The notes under the pieces are model-generated. The model was given only the letters and a program-made list of their open reading frames with translations, was not told the origin of the DNA and searched no databases. A stretch of DNA of 64,000 nt from Pratylenchus scribneri (lineage: Eukaryota; Nematoda; Chromadorea; Rhabditida; Pratylenchidae): positions 124,001 through 188,000 of the forward strand of contig JAQSEB010000167.1 in the NCBI GenBank assembly GCA_030063045.1, in the 5' to 3' direction. The translations under genes were made by a program, and so were the position numbers. Shown in pieces: positions 1 to 15,960 of this stretch. Numbering within the stretch: position 1 is the stretch's first letter; the number at the start of each line of letters is the position of its first letter.

Positions 1-3000
1 TATTATGAATTTAAGCATAGCTATGAGAAAAATATAAAGTTGTATGTAAAGTTGTATGCAAATTAGAATTGAATTTTTTAAGCCCTAAATATAATGCAAA
101 AATACAATCATATTAATGGAATTTAATGAAAAACAGACCTGGGGAATAATTAGAAAGAAATATTTATTATGAATTTAAGCATTTTTATTGTCATAGCTAT
201 GAGAAAAATATAAAGTTGTATGCAAATTAGAATTGAATTTTATAGGCCATAAATATAATGCAAAAATACAATCATATTAATGGAATTTAATGAAAAACAG
301 ACCTGGGGAATAATTAGAAAGAAATATTTATTATGAATTTAAGCATTTTTATTGTCATAGCTATGAGAAAAATATAAAGTTGTATGCAAATTAGAATTGA
401 ATTTTTTAGGCCATAAATATAATGCAAAAATACAATCATATTAATGGAATTTAATGAAAAACAGACCTGGGGAATAATTAGAAAGAAATATTTATTATGA
501 ATTTAAGCATTTTTATTATCATAGCTATGAGAAAAATATAAAGTTGTATGCAAATTAGAATTGAATTTTTTAGGCCATAAATATAATGCAAAAATACAAT
601 CATATTAATGGAATTTAATGAAAAACAGACCTGGGGAATAATTAGAAAGAAATATTTATTATGAATTTAAGCATTTTTATTATCATAGCTATGAGAAAAA
701 TATAAAGTTGTATGCAAATTAGAATTGAATTTTTTAGGCCAAAAATATAATGCAAAAATACAATCATATTAATGGAATTTAATGAAAAACAGACCTGGGG
801 AATAATTAGAAAGAAATATTTATTATGAATTTAAGCATTTTTATTGTCATAGCTATGAGAAAAATATAAAGTTGTATGCAAATTAGAATTGAATTTTTTA
901 GGCCATAAATATAATGCAAAAATACAATCATATTAATGGAATTTAATGAAAAACAGACCTGGGGAATAATTAGAAAGAAATATTTATTATGAATTTAAGC
1001 ATTTTTATTATCATAGCTATGAGAAAAATATAAAGTTGTATGCAAATTAGAATTGAATTTTTTAAGCCCTAAATATAATGCAAAAATACAATCATATTAA
1101 TGGAATATAATGAAAAACAGACCTGGGGAATAATTAGAAAGAAATATTTATTATGAATTTAAGCATTTTTATTGTCATAGCTATGAGAAAAATATAAAGT
1201 TGTATGCAAATTAGAATTGAATTTTTTAGGCCATAAATATAATGCAAAAATACAATCATATTAATGGAATTTAATGAAAAACAGACCTGGGGAATAATTA
1301 GAAAGAAATATTTATTATGAATTTAAGCATTTTTATTATCATAGCTATGAGAAAAATATAAAGTTGTATGCAAATTAGAATTGAATTTTTTAGGCCATAA
1401 ATATAATGCTAAAATACAATCATATTAATGGAATATAATGAAAAACAGACCTGGGGAATAATTAGAAAGAAATATTTATTATGAATTTAAGCATTTTTAT
1501 TATCATAGCTATGAGAAAAATATAAAGTTGTATGCAAATTAGAATTGAATTTTTTAGGCCATAAATATAATGCTAAAATACAATCATATTAATGGAATTT
1601 AATGAAAAACAGACCTGGGGAATAATTAGAAAGAAATATTTATTATGAATTTAAGCATTTTTATTATCATAGCTATGAGAAAAATATAAAGTTGTATGCA
1701 AATTAGAATTGAATTTTTTAAGCCCTAAATATAATGCAAAAATACAATCATATTAATGGAATATAATGAAAAACAGACCTGGGGAATAATTAGAAAGAAA
1801 TATTTATTATGAATTTAAGCATTTTTATTATCATAGCTATGAGAAAAATATAAAGTTGTATGCAAATTAGAATTGAATTTTTTAGGCCATAAATATAATG
1901 CTAAAATACAATCATATTAATGGAATTTAATGAAAAACAGACCTGGGGAATAATTAGAAAGAAATATTTATTATGAATTTAAGCATTTTTATTGTCATAG
2001 CTATGAGAAAAATATAAAGTTGTATGCAAATTAGAATTGAATTTTTTAGGCCATAAATATAATGCAAAAATACAATCATATTAATGGAATTTAATGAAAA
2101 ACAGACCTGGGGAATAATTAGAAAGAAATATTTATTATGAATTTAAGCATTTTTATTGTCATAGCTATGAGAAAAATATAAAGTTGTATGCAAATTAGAA
2201 TTGAATTTTTTAGGCCATAAATATAATGCAAAAATACAATCATATTAATGGAATTTAATGAAAAACAGACCTGGGGAATAATTAGAAAGAAATATTTATT
2301 ATGAATTTAAGCATTTTTATTATCATAGCTATGAGAAAAATATAAAGTTGTATGCAAATTAGAATTGAATTTTTTAAGCCCTAAATATAATGCAAAAATA
2401 CAATTATATTAATGGAATATAATGAAAAAGAGACCTGGGGAATAATTAGAAAGAAATATTTATTATGAATTTAAGCATTTTTATTATCATAGCTATGAGA
2501 AAAATATAAAGTTGTATGCAAATTAGAATTGAATTTTTTAGGCCATAAATATAATGCAAAAATACAATCATATTAATGGAATTTAATGAAAAACAGACCT
2601 GGGGAATAATTAGAAAGAAATATTTATTATGAATTTAAGCATTTTTATTGTCATAGCTATGAGAAAAATATAAAGTTGTATGCAAATTAGAATTGAATTT
2701 TTTAAACCCTAAATATAATGCAAAAATACAATCATATTAATGGAATTTAATGAAAAACAGACCTGGGGAATAATTAGAAAGAAATATTTATTATGAATTT
2801 AAGCATTTTTATTGTCATAGCTATGAGAAAAATATAAAGTTGTATGCAAATTAGAATTGAATTTTTTAGGCCATAAATATAATGCAAAAATACAATCATA
2901 TTAATGGAATTTAATGAAAAACAGACCTGGGGAATAATTAGAAAGAAATATTTATTATGAATTTAAGCATTTTTATTGTCATAGCTATGAGAAAAATATA

Positions 3001-5479
3001 AAGTTGTATGCAAATTAGAATTGAATTTTTTAGGACATAAATATAATGCAAAAATACAATCATATTAATGGAATTTAATGAAAAACAGACCTGGGGAATA
3101 ATTAGAAAGAAATATTTATTATGAATTTAAGCATTTTTATTGTCATAGCTATGAGAAAAATATAAAGTTGTATGCAAATTAGAATTGAATTTTTTAGGCC
3201 ATAAATATAATGCAAAAATACAATCATATTAATGGAATATAATGAAAAACAGACCTGGGGAATAATTAGAAAGAAATATTTATTATGAATTTAAGCATTT
3301 TTATTGTCATAGCTATGAGAAAAATATAAAGTTGTATGCAAATTAGAATTGAATTTTTTAGGCCATAAATATAATGCAAAAATACAATCATATTAATGGA
3401 ATATAATGAAAAACAGACCTGGGGAATAATTAGAAAGAAATATTTATTATGAATTTAAGCATTTTTATTGTCATAGCTATGAGAAAAATATAAAGTTGTA
3501 TGCAAATTAGAATTGAATTTTTTAAGCCCTAAATATAATGCAAAAATACAATCATATTAATGGAATATAATGAAAAACAGACCTGGGGAATAATTAGAAA
3601 GAAATATTTATTATGAATTTAAGCATTTTTATTGTCATAGCTATGAGAAAAATATAAAGTTGTATGCAAATTAGAATTGAATTTTTTAGGCCATAAATAT
3701 AATGCAAAAATACAATCATATTAATGGAATTTAATGAAAAACAGACCTGGGGAATAATTAGAAAGAAATATTTATTATGAATTTAAGCATTTTTATTGTC
3801 ATAGCTATGAGAAAAATATAAAGTTGTATGCAAATTAGAATTGAATTTTTTAGGCCATAAATATAATGCAAAAATACAATCATATTAATGGAATATAATG
3901 AAAAAGAGACCTGGGGAATAATTAGAAAGAAATATTTATTATGAATTTAAGCATTTTTATTATCATAGCTATGAGAAAAATATAAAGTTGTATGCAAATT
4001 AGAATTGAATTTTTTAGGCCATAAATATAATGCAAAAATACAATCATATTAATGGAATTTAATGAAAAACAGACCTGGGGAATAATTAGAAAGAAATATT
4101 TATTATGAATTTAAGCATTTTTATTGTCATAGCTATGAGAAAAATATAAAGTTGTATGCAAATTAGAATTGAATTTTTTAGGCCATAAATATAATGCAAA
4201 AATACAATCATATTAATGGAATTTAATGAAAAACAGACCTGGGGAATAATTAGAAAGAAATATTTATTATGAATTTAAGCATTTTTATTGTCATAGCTAT
4301 GAGAAAAATATAAAGTTGTATGCAAATTAGAATTGAATTTTTTAGGCCATAAATATAATGCAAAAATACAATCATATTAATGGAATATAATGAAAAACAG
4401 ACCTGGGGAATAATTAGAAAGAAATATTTATTATGAATTTAAGCATTTTTATTATCATAGCTATGAGAAAAATATAAAGTTGTATGCAAATTAGAATTGA
4501 ATTTTTTAGGCCATAAATATAATGCAAAAATACAATCATATTAATGGAATTTAATGAAAAACAGACCTGGGGAATAATTAGAAAGAAATATTTATTATGA
4601 ATTTAAGCATTTTTATTGTCATAGCTATGAGAAAAATATAAAGTTGTATGCAAATTAGAATTGAATTTTTTAGGCCATAAATATAATGCAAAAATACAAT
4701 CATATTAATGGAATTTAATGAAAAACAGACCTGGGGAATAATTAGAAAGAAATATTTATTATGAATTTAAGCATTTTTATTATCATAGCTATGAGAAAAA
4801 TATAAAGTTGTATGCAAATTAGAATTGAATTTTTTAGGCCATAAATATAATGCAAAAATACAATCATATTAATGGAATTTAATGAAAAACAGACCTGGGG
4901 AATAATTAGAAAGAAATATTTATTATGAATTTAAGCATTTTTATTGTCATAGCTATGAGAAAAATATAAAGTTGTATGCAAATTAGAATTGAATTTTTTA
5001 GGCCATAAATATAATGCAAAAATACAATCATATTAATGGAATTTAATGAAAAACAGACCTGGGGAATAATTAGAAAGAAATATTTATTATGAATTTAAGC
5101 ATTTTTATTATCATAGCTATGAGAAAAATATAAAGTTGTATGCAAATTAGAATTGAAATTTTTAGGCCATAAATATAATGCAAAAATACAATCATATTAA
5201 TGGAATTTAATGAAAAACAGACCTGGGGAATAATTAGAAAGAAATATTTATTATGAATTTAAGCATTTTTATTGTCATAGCTATGAGAAAAATATAAAGT
5301 TGTATGCAAATTAGAATTGAATTTTTTAAACCCTAAATATAATGCAAAAATACAATCATATTAATGGAATTTAATGAAAAACAGACCTGGGGAATAATTA
5401 GAAAGAAATATTTATTATGAATTTAAGCATTTTTATTGTCATAGCTATGAGAAAAATATAAAGTTGTATGCAAATTAGA

Positions 5480-8400
5480 ATTGAATTTTTTAGGCCATAA
5501 ATATAATGCAAAAATACAATCATATTAATGGAATTTAATGAAAAACAGACCTGGGGAATAATTAGAAAGAAATATTTATTATGAATTTAAGCATTTTTAT
5601 TGTCATAGCTATGAGAAAAATATAAAGTTGTATGCAAATTAGAATTGAATTTTTTAAACCCTAAATATAATGCAAAAATACAATCATATTAATGGAATTT
5701 AATGAAAAACAGACCTGGGGAATAATTAGAAAGAAATATTTATTATGAATTTAAGCATTTTTATTGTCATAGCTATGAGAAAAATATAAAGTTGTATGCA
5801 AATTAGAATTGAATTTTTTAAGCCCTAAATATAATGCAAAAATACAATCATATTAATGGAATTTAATGAAAAACAGACCTGGGGAAAAATTAGAAAGAAA
5901 TATTTATTATGAATTTAAGCATTTTTATTATCATAGCTATGAGAAAAATATAAAGTTGTATGCAAATATCAATTGAATTTTTTAAGCCCTAAATATAATG
6001 CAAAAATCCATCCTTCCAATGGAATTTAATGAAAAACAGACCTGGGGAATAATTAGAAAGAAATATTTATTATGAATTTAAGCATTTTTATTGTCATAGC
6101 TATGAGAAAAATATAAAGTTGTATGCAAATTAGAATTGAATTTTTTAAGCCCTAAATATAATGCAAAAATCCATCCTTTCAATGGAATTTAATGAAAAAC
6201 AGACCTGGGGAATAATTAGAAAGAAATATTTATTATGAATTTAAGCATTTTTATTGTCATAGCTATGAGAAAAATATAAAGTTGTATGCAAATTAGAATT
6301 GAATTTTTTAAGCCCGAAAATATTATGCAAAAATACAATTCTTTCAATGGAATTTAATGAAAAACAGACCTGGGGAATAATTAGAAAGAAATATTTATTA
6401 TGAATTTAAGCATTTTTATTGTCATAGCTATGAGAAAAATATAAAGTTGTATGCAAATTAGAATTGAATTTTTTAGGCCATAAATATAATGCAAAAATAC
6501 AATCATATTAATGAAATTTAATGAAAAACAGACCTGGGGAATAATTAGAAAGAAATATTTATTATGAATTTAAGCATTTTTATTGTCATAGCTATGAGAA
6601 AAATATAAAGTTGTATGCAAATTAGAATTGAATTTTTTAGGCCATAAATATAATGCAAAAATACAATCATATTAATGGAATTTAATGAAAAACAGACCTG
6701 GGGAATAATTAGAAAGAAATATTTATTATGAATTTAAGCATTTTTATTGTCATAGCTATGAGAAAAATATAAAGTTGTATGCAAATTAGAATTGAATTTT
6801 TTAGGCCATAAATATAATGCAAAAATACAATCATATTAATGAAATTTAATGAAAAACAGACCTGGGGAATAATTAGAAAGAAATATTTATTATGAATTTA
6901 AGCATTTTTATTGTCATAGCTATGAGAAAAATATAAAGTTGTATGCAAATATCAATTGAATTTTTTAAGCCCTAAATATAATGCAAAAATCCATCCTTCC
7001 AATGGAATTTAATGAAAAACAGACCTGGGGAATAATTAGAAAGAAATATTTATTATGAATTTAAGCATTTTTATTGTCATAGCTATGAGAAAAATATAAA
7101 GTTGTATGCAAATTAGAATTGAATTTTTTAGGCCATAAATATAATGCAAAAATACAATCATATTAATGAAATTTAATGAAAAACAGACCTGGGGAATAAT
7201 TAGAAAGAAATATTTATTATGAATTTAAGCATTTTTATTGTCATAGCTATGAGAAAAATATAAAGTTGTATGCAAATTAGAATTGAATTTTTTAGGCCAT
7301 AAATATTATGCAAAAATACAATTCTTTCAATGGAATTTAATGAAAAACAGACCTGGGGAATAATTAGAAAGAAATATTTATTATGAATTTAAGCATTTTT
7401 ATTGTCATAGCTATGAGAAAAATATAAAGTTGTATGCAAATTAGAATTGAATTTTTTAGGCCATAAATATAATGCAAAAATACAATCATATTAATGAAAT
7501 TTAATGAAAAACAGACCTGGGGAATAATTAGAAAGAAATATTTATTATGAATTTAAGCATTTTTATTGTCATAGCTATGAGAAAAATATAAAGTTGTATG
7601 CAAATTAGAATTGAATTTTTTAGGCCATAAATATAATGCAAAAATACAATCATATTAATGGAATTTAATGAAAAACAGACCTGGGGAATAATTAGAAAGA
7701 AATATTTATTATGAATTTAAGCATTTTTATTGTCATAGCTATGAGAAAAATATAAAGTTGTATGCAAATTAGAATTGAATTTTTTAAACCCTAAATATAA
7801 TGCAAAAATACAATCATATTAATGGAATTTAATGAAAAACAGACCTGGGGAATAATTAGAAAGAAATATTTATTATGAATTTAAGCATTTTTATTGTCAT
7901 AGCTATGAGAAAAATATAAAGTTGTATGCAAATTAGAATTGAATTTTTTAAGCCCTAAATATAATGCAAAAATACAATCATATTAATGGAATTTAATGAA
8001 AAACAGACCTGGGGAAAAATTAGAAAGAAATATTTATTATGAATTTAAGCATTTTTATTGTCATAGCTATGAGAAAAATATAAAGTTGTATGCAAATTAG
8101 AATTGAATTTTTTAGGCCATAAATATAATGCAAAAATACAATCATATTAATGGAATTTAATGAAAAACAGACCTGGGGAATAATTAGAAAGAAATATTTA
8201 TTATGAATTTAAGCATTTTTATTGTCATAGCTATGAGAAAAATATAAAGTTGTATGCAAATTAGAATTGAATTTTTTAGGCCATAAATATAATGCAAAAA
8301 TACAATCATATTAATGAAATTTAATGAAAAACAGACCTGGGGAATAATTAGAAAGAAATATTTATTATGAATTTAAGCATTTTTATTGTCATAGCTATGA

Positions 8401-10980
8401 GAAAAATATAAAGTTGTATGCAAATTAGAATTGAATTTTTTAGGCCATAAATATTATGCAAAAATACAATTCTTTCAATGGAATTTAATGAAAAACAGAC
8501 CTGGGGAATAATTAGAAAGAAATATTTATTATGAATTTAAGCATTTTTATTGTCATAGCTATGAGAAAAATATAAAGTTGTATGCAAATTAGAATTGAAT
8601 TTTTTAGGCCATAAATATAATGCAAAAATACAATCATATTAATGAAATTTAATGAAAAACAGACCTGGGGAATAATTAGAAAGAAATATTTATTATGAAT
8701 TTAAGCATTTTTATTGTCATAGCTATGAGAAAAATATAAAGTTGTATGCAAATTAGAATTGAATTTTTTAGGCCATAAATATAATGCAAAAATACAATCA
8801 TATTAATGGAATTTAATGAAAAACAGACCTGGGGAATAATTAGAAAGAAATATTTATTATGAATTTAAGCATTTTTATTGTCATAGCTATGAGAAAAATA
8901 TAAAGTTGTATGCAAATTAGAATTGAATTTTTTAAACCCTAAATATAATGCAAAAATACAATCATATTAATGGAATTTAATGAAAAACAGACCTGGGGAA
9001 TAATTAGAAAGAAATATTTATTATGAATTTAAGCATTTTTATTGTCATAGCTATGAGAAAAATATAAAGTTGTATGCAAATTAGAATTGAATTTTTTAAG
9101 CCCTAAATATAATGCAAAAATACAATCATATTAATGGAATTTAATGAAAAACAGACCTGGGGAAAAATTAGAAAGAAATATTTATTATGAATTTAAGCAT
9201 TTTTATTATCATAGCTATGAGAAAAATATAAAGTTGTATGCAAATATCAATTGAATTTTTTAAGCCCTAAATATAATGCAAAAATCCATCCTTCCAATGG
9301 AATTTAATGAAAAACAGACCTGGGGAATAATTAGAAAGAAATATTTATTATGAATTTAAGCATTTTTATTGTCATAGCTATGAGAAAAATATAAAGTTGT
9401 ATGCAAATTAGAATTGAATTTTTTAAGCCCTAAATATAATGCAAAAATCCATCCTTTCAATGGAATTTAATGAAAAACAGACCTGGGGAATAATTAGAAA
9501 GAAATATTTATTATGAATTTAAGCATTTTTATTGTCATAGCTATGAGAAAAATATAAAGTTGTATGCAAATTAGAATTGAATTTTTTAAGCCCGAAAATA
9601 TTATGCAAAAATACAATTCTTTCAATGGAATTTAATGAAAAACAGACCTGGGGAATAATTAGAAAGAAATATTTATTATGAATTTAAGCATTTTTATTGT
9701 CATAGCTATGAGAAAAATATAAAGTTGTATGCAAATTAGAATTGAATTTTTTAGGCCATAAATATAATGCAAAAATACAATCATATTAATGAAATTTAAT
9801 GAAAAACAGACCTGGGGAATAATTAGAAAGAAATATTTATTATGAATTTAAGCATTTTTATTGTCATAGCTATGAGAAAAATATAAAGTTGTATGCAAAT
9901 TAGAATTGAATTTTTTAGGCCATAAATATAATGCAAAAATACAATCATATTAATGGAATTTAATGAAAAACAGACCTGGGGAATAATTAGAAAGAAATAT
10001 TTATTATGAATTTAAGCATTTTTATTGTCATAGCTATGAGAAAAATATAAAGTTGTATGCAAATTAGAATTGAATTTTTTAGGCCATAAATATAATGCAA
10101 AAATACAATCATATTAATGAAATTTAATGAAAAACAGACCTGGGGAATAATTAGAAAGAAATATTTATTATGAATTTAAGCATTTTTATTGTCATAGCTA
10201 TGAGAAAAATATAAAGTTGTATGCAAATATCAATTGAATTTTTTAAGCCCTAAATATAATGCAAAAATCCATCCTTCCAATGGAATTTAATGAAAAACAG
10301 ACCTGGGGAATAATTAGAAAGAAATATTTATTATGAATTTAAGCATTTTTATTGTCATAGCTATGAGAAAAATATAAAGTTGTATGCAAATTAGAATTGA
10401 ATTTTTTAGGCCATAAATATAATGCAAAAATACAATCATATTAATGAAATTTAATGAAAAACAGACCTGGGGAATAATTAGAAAGAAATATTTATTATGA
10501 ATTTAAGCATTTTTATTGTCATAGCTATGAGAAAAATATAAAGTTGTATGCAAATTAGAATTGAATTTTTTAGGCCATAAATATTATACAAAAATACAAT
10601 TCTTTCAATGGAATTTAATGAAAAACAGACCTGGGGAATAATTAGAAAGAAATATTTATTATGAATTTAAGCATTTTTATTGTCATAGCTATGAGAAAAA
10701 TATAAAGTTGTATGCAAATTAGAATTGAATTTTTTAGGCCATAAATATAATGCAAAAATACAATCATATTAATGAAATTTAATGAAAAACAGACCTGGGG
10801 AATAATTAGAAAGAAATATTTATTATGAATTTAAGCATTTTTATTGTCATAGCTATGAGAAAAATATAAAGTTGTATGCAAATTAGAATTGAATTTTTTA
10901 GGCCATAAATATAATGCAAAAATACAATCATATTAATGGAATTTAATGAAAAACAGACCTGGGGAATAATTAGAAAGAAA
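5480..10980. repeat. Satellite higher-order repeat, 3,278 bp superperiod
   Basis: Rare variants recur 3,278 bases apart: ggggaaaaatt at 5881 and 9159; aaatatcaattg at 5964 and 9242, and again at 6947 and 10225. The internal spacing of the last pair is 983 bases in both copies. The correspondence runs roughly from 5,480-7,700 to 8,758-10,980 and then breaks down. A further ggggaaaaatt at 8011 shows that smaller duplications are nested inside. Block edges are by eye. Confidence 0.85.
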
Positions 10981-12263
10981 TATTTATTATGAATTTAAGC
11001 ATTTTTATTGTCATAGCTATGAGAAAAATATAAAGTTGTATGCAAATTAGAATTGAATTTTTTAGGCCATAAATATAATGCAAAAATACAATCATATTAA
11101 TGAAATTTAATGAAAAACAGACCTGGGAAATAATTAGAAAGAAATATTTATTATGAATTTAAGCATTTTTATTGTCATAGCTATGAGAAAAATATAAAGT
11201 TGTATGCAAATATCAATTGAATTTTTTAAGCCCTAAATATAATGCAAAAATCCATCCTTCCAATGGAATTTAATGAAAAACAGACCTGGGGAATAATTAG
11301 AAAGAAATATTTATTATGAATTTAAGCATTTTTATTGTCATAGCTATGAGAAAAATATAAAGTTGTATGCAAATTAGAATTGAATTTTTTAGGCCATAAA
11401 TATAATGCAAAAATACAATTCTTTCAATGGAATTTAATGAAAAACAGACCTGGGGAATAATTAGAAAGAAATATTTATTATGAATTTAAGCATTTTTATT
11501 GTCATAGCTATGAGAAAAATATAAAGTTGTATGCAAATTAGAATTGAATTTTTTAGGCCATAAATATAATGCAAAAATACAATCATATTAATGAAATTTA
11601 ATGAAAAACAGACCTGGGGAATAATTAGAAAGAAATATTTATTATGAATTTAAGCATTTTTATTGTCATAGCTATGAGAAAAATATAAAGTTGTATGCAA
11701 ATATCAATTGAATTTTTTAAGCCCTAAATATAATGCAAAAATCCATCCTTCCAATGGAATTTAATGAAAAACAGACCTGGGGAATAATTAGAAAGAAATA
11801 TTTATTATGAATTTAAGCATTTTTATTATCATAGCTATGAGAAAAATATAAAGTTGTATGCAAATATCAATTGAATTTTTTAAGCCCTAAATATAATGCA
11901 AAAATACAATCATATTAATGGAATATAATGAAAAACAGACCTGGGGAATAATTAGAAAGAAATATTTATTATGAATTTAAGCATTTTTATTGTCATAGCT
12001 ATGAGAAAAATATAAAGTTGTATGCAAATTAGAATTGAATTTTTTAAGCCCTAAATATAATGCAAAAATACAATCATATTAATGGAATTTAATGAAAAAC
12101 AGCCCTGGGGAATAATTAGAATGAAATAATTATTATGAATTTAAGCATTTTTATTGTCATAGCTATGAGAAAAATATAAAGTTGTATGCAAATTAGAATT
12201 GAATTTTTTAAGCCCAAAATATAATGCAAAAATAAAATCTTTTCAAGAAAATTTAATGAAAAA

Positions 12264-15200
12264 CAGCCCTGGGGAAAAATTAGAAAGAAATATTTATTAT
12301 GAATTTAAGCATTTTTATTGTCATAGCTATGAGAAAAATATAAAGTTGTATGCAAATATCAATTGAATTTTTTAAGCCCTAAATATAATGCAAATCCTTT
12401 CAATGGAATTTAATGAAAAACAGACCTGGGGAATAATTAGAAAGAAATAGTTATTATGAATTTAAGAATTTTTATTTTCATAGCTATGAGAAAAATATAA
12501 AGTTGTATGCAAATTAGAATTGAATTTTTTAAGCCCTAAATATAATGCAAATCCTTTCAATGGAATTTAATGAAAAACAGACCTGGGGAATAATTAGAAA
12601 GAAATAGTTATTATGAATTTAAGAATTTTTATTTTCATAGCTATGAGAAAAATATAAAGTTGTATGCAAATTAGAATTGAATTTTTTAAGCCCAAAATAT
12701 AATGCAAAAATAAAATCTTTTCAAGAAAATTTAATGAAAAACAGCCCTGGGGAAAAATTAGAAAGAAATATTTATTATGAATTTAAGCATTTTTATTGTC
12801 ATAGCTATGAGAAAAATATAAAGTTGTATGCAAATATCAATTGAATTTTTTAAGCCCTAAATATAATGCAAATCCTTTCAATGGAATTTAATGAAAAACA
12901 GACCTGGGGAATAATTAGAAAGAAATAGTTATTATGAATTTAAGAATTTTTATTTTCATAGCTATGAGAAAAATATAAAGTTGTATGCAAATTAGAATTG
13001 AATTTTTTAAGCCCTAAATATAATGCAAATCCTTTCAATGGAATTTAATGAAAAACAGACCTGGGGAATAATTAGAAAGAAATAGTTATTATGAATTTAA
13101 GAATTTTTATTTTCATAGCTATGAGAAAAATATAAAGTTGTATGCAAATTAGAATTGAATTTTTTAAGCCCAAAATATAATGCAAAAATAAAATCTTTTC
13201 AAGAAAATTTAATGAAAAACAGCCCTGGGGAAAAATTAGAAAGAAATATTTATTATGAATTTAAGCATTTTTATTGTCATAGCTATGAGAAAAATATAAA
13301 GTTGTATGCAAATATCAATTGAATTTTTTAAGCCCTAAATATAATGCAAATCCTTTCAATGGAATTTAATGAAAAACAGACCTGGGGAATAATTAGAAAG
13401 AAATAGTTATTATGAATTTAAGAATTTTTATTTTCATAGCTATGAGAAAAATATAAAGTTGTATGCAAATTAGAATTGAATTTTTTAAGCCCTAAATATA
13501 ATGCAAAAATACAATCTTTTCAAGAAAATTTAATGAAAAACAGACCTGGGGAATAATTAGAAAAAAATATTTATTATGAATTTAAGCATTTTTATTGTCA
13601 TAGCTATGAGAAAAATATAAAGTTGTATGCAAATATCAATTGAATTTTTTAAGCCCTAAATATAATGCAAAAATACAATCATATTAATGGAATATAATGA
13701 AAAACAGACCTGGGGAATAATTAGAAAGAAATATTTATTATGAATTTAAGCATTTTTATTATCATAGCTATGAGAAAAATATAAAGTTGTATGCAAATAT
13801 CAATTGAATTTTTTAAGCCCTAAATATAATGCAAAAATCCATCCTTCCAATGGAATTTAATGAAAAACAGACCTGGGGAATAATTAGAATGAAATAATTA
13901 TTATGAATTTAAGCATTTTTATTGTCATAGCTATGAGAAAAATATAAAGTTGTATGCAAATTAGAATTGAATTTTTTAAGCCCTAAATATAATGCAAAAA
14001 TACAATCATATTAATGGAATATAATGAAAAACAGACCTGGGGAATAATTAGAAAGAAATATTTATTATGAATTTAAGCATTTTTATTGTCATAGCTATGA
14101 GAAAAATATAAAGTTGTATGCAAATATCAATTGAATTTTTTAAGCCCTAAATATAATGCAAAAATCCATCCTTCCAATGGAATTTAATGAAAAACAGACC
14201 TGGGGAATAATTAGAAAGAAATATTTATTATGAATTTAAGCATTTTTATTATCATAGCTATGAGAAAAATATAAAGTTGTATGCAAATATCAATTGAATT
14301 TTTTAAGCCCTAAATATAATGCAAAAATACAATCATATTAATGGAATATAATGAAAAACAGACCTGGGGAATAATTAGAAAGAAATATTTATTATGAATT
14401 TAAGCATTTTTATTGTCATAGCTATGAGAAAAATATAAAGTTGTATGCAAATTAGAATTGAATTTTTTAAGCCCTAAATATAATGCAAAAATACAATCAT
14501 ATTAATGGAATTTAATGAAAAACAGCCCTGGGGAATAATTAGAATGAAATAATTATTATGAATTTAAGCATTTTTATTGTCATAGCTATGAGAAAAATAT
14601 AAAGTTGTATGCAAATTAGAATTGAATTTTTTAAGCCCAAAATATAATGCAAAAATAAAATCTTTTCAAGAAAATTTAATGAAAAACAGCCCTGGGGAAA
14701 AATTAGAAAGAAATATTTATTATGAATTTAAGCATTTTTATTGTCATAGCTATGAGAAAAATATAAAGTTGTATGCAAATATCAATTGAATTTTTTAAGC
14801 CCTAAATATAATGCAAATCCTTTCAATGGAATTTAATGAAAAACAGACCTGGGGAATAATTAGAAAGAAATAGTTATTATGAATTTAAGAATTTTTATTT
14901 TCATAGCTATGAGAAAAATATAAAGTTGTATGCAAATTAGAATTGAATTTTTTAAGCCCTAAATATAATGCAAATCCTTTCAATGGAATTTAATGAAAAA
15001 CAGACCTGGGGAATAATTAGAAAGAAATAGTTATTATGAATTTAAGAATTTTTATTTTCATAGCTATGAGAAAAATATAAAGTTGTATGCAAATTAGAAT
15101 TGAATTTTTTAAGCCCAAAATATAATGCAAAAATAAAATCTTTTCAAGAAAATTTAATGAAAAACAGCCCTGGGGAAAAATTAGAAAGAAATATTTATTA

Positions 15201-15960
15201 TGAATTTAAGCATTTTTATTGTCATAGCTATGAGAAAAATATAAAGTTGTATGCAAATATCAATTGAATTTTTTAAGCCCTAAATATAATGCAAATCCTT
15301 TCAATGGAATTTAATGAAAAACAGACCTGGGGAATAATTAGAAAGAAATAGTTATTATGAATTTAAGAATTTTTATTTTCATAGCTATGAGAAAAATATA
15401 AAGTTGTATGCAAATTAGAATTGAATTTTTTAAGCCCTAAATATAATGCAAATCCTTTCAATGGAATTTAATGAAAAACAGACCTGGGGAATAATTAGAA
15501 AGAAATAGTTATTATGAATTTAAGAATTTTTATTTTCATAGCTATGAGAAAAATATAAAGTTGTATGCAAATTAGAATTGAATTTTTTAAGCCCAAAATA
15601 TAATGCAAAAATAAAATCTTTTCAAGAAAATTTAATGAAAAACAGCCCTGGGGAAAAATTAGAAAGAAATATTTATTATGAATTTAAGCATTTTTATTGT
15701 CATAGCTATGAGAAAAATATAAAGTTGTATGCAAATATCAATTGAATTTTTTAAGCCCTAAATATAATGCAAATCCTTTCAATGGAATTTAATGAAAAAC
15801 AGACCTGGGGAATAATTAGAAAGAAATAGTTATTATGAATTTAAGAATTTTTATTTTCATAGCTATGAGAAAAATATAAAGTTGTATGCAAATTAGAATT
15901 GAATTTTTTAAGCCCTAAATATAATGCAAAAATACAATCTTTTCAAGAAAATTTAATGAA
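12264..15960. repeat. Satellite higher-order repeat: 478 bp trimer inside a 2,423 bp superperiod
   Basis: Units with cagccctggggaaaaatt lie at 12264, 12742 and 13220, exactly 478 bases apart, equal to one 164-base and two 157-base monomers. The same triplet recurs at 14687, 15165 and 15643. The first members of the two sets are 2,423 bases apart, so the whole block was duplicated after the trimer had formed. The 157-base monomers also carry private changes (agaaatagttattatg, aagaatttttattttcat). Confidence 0.9.
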
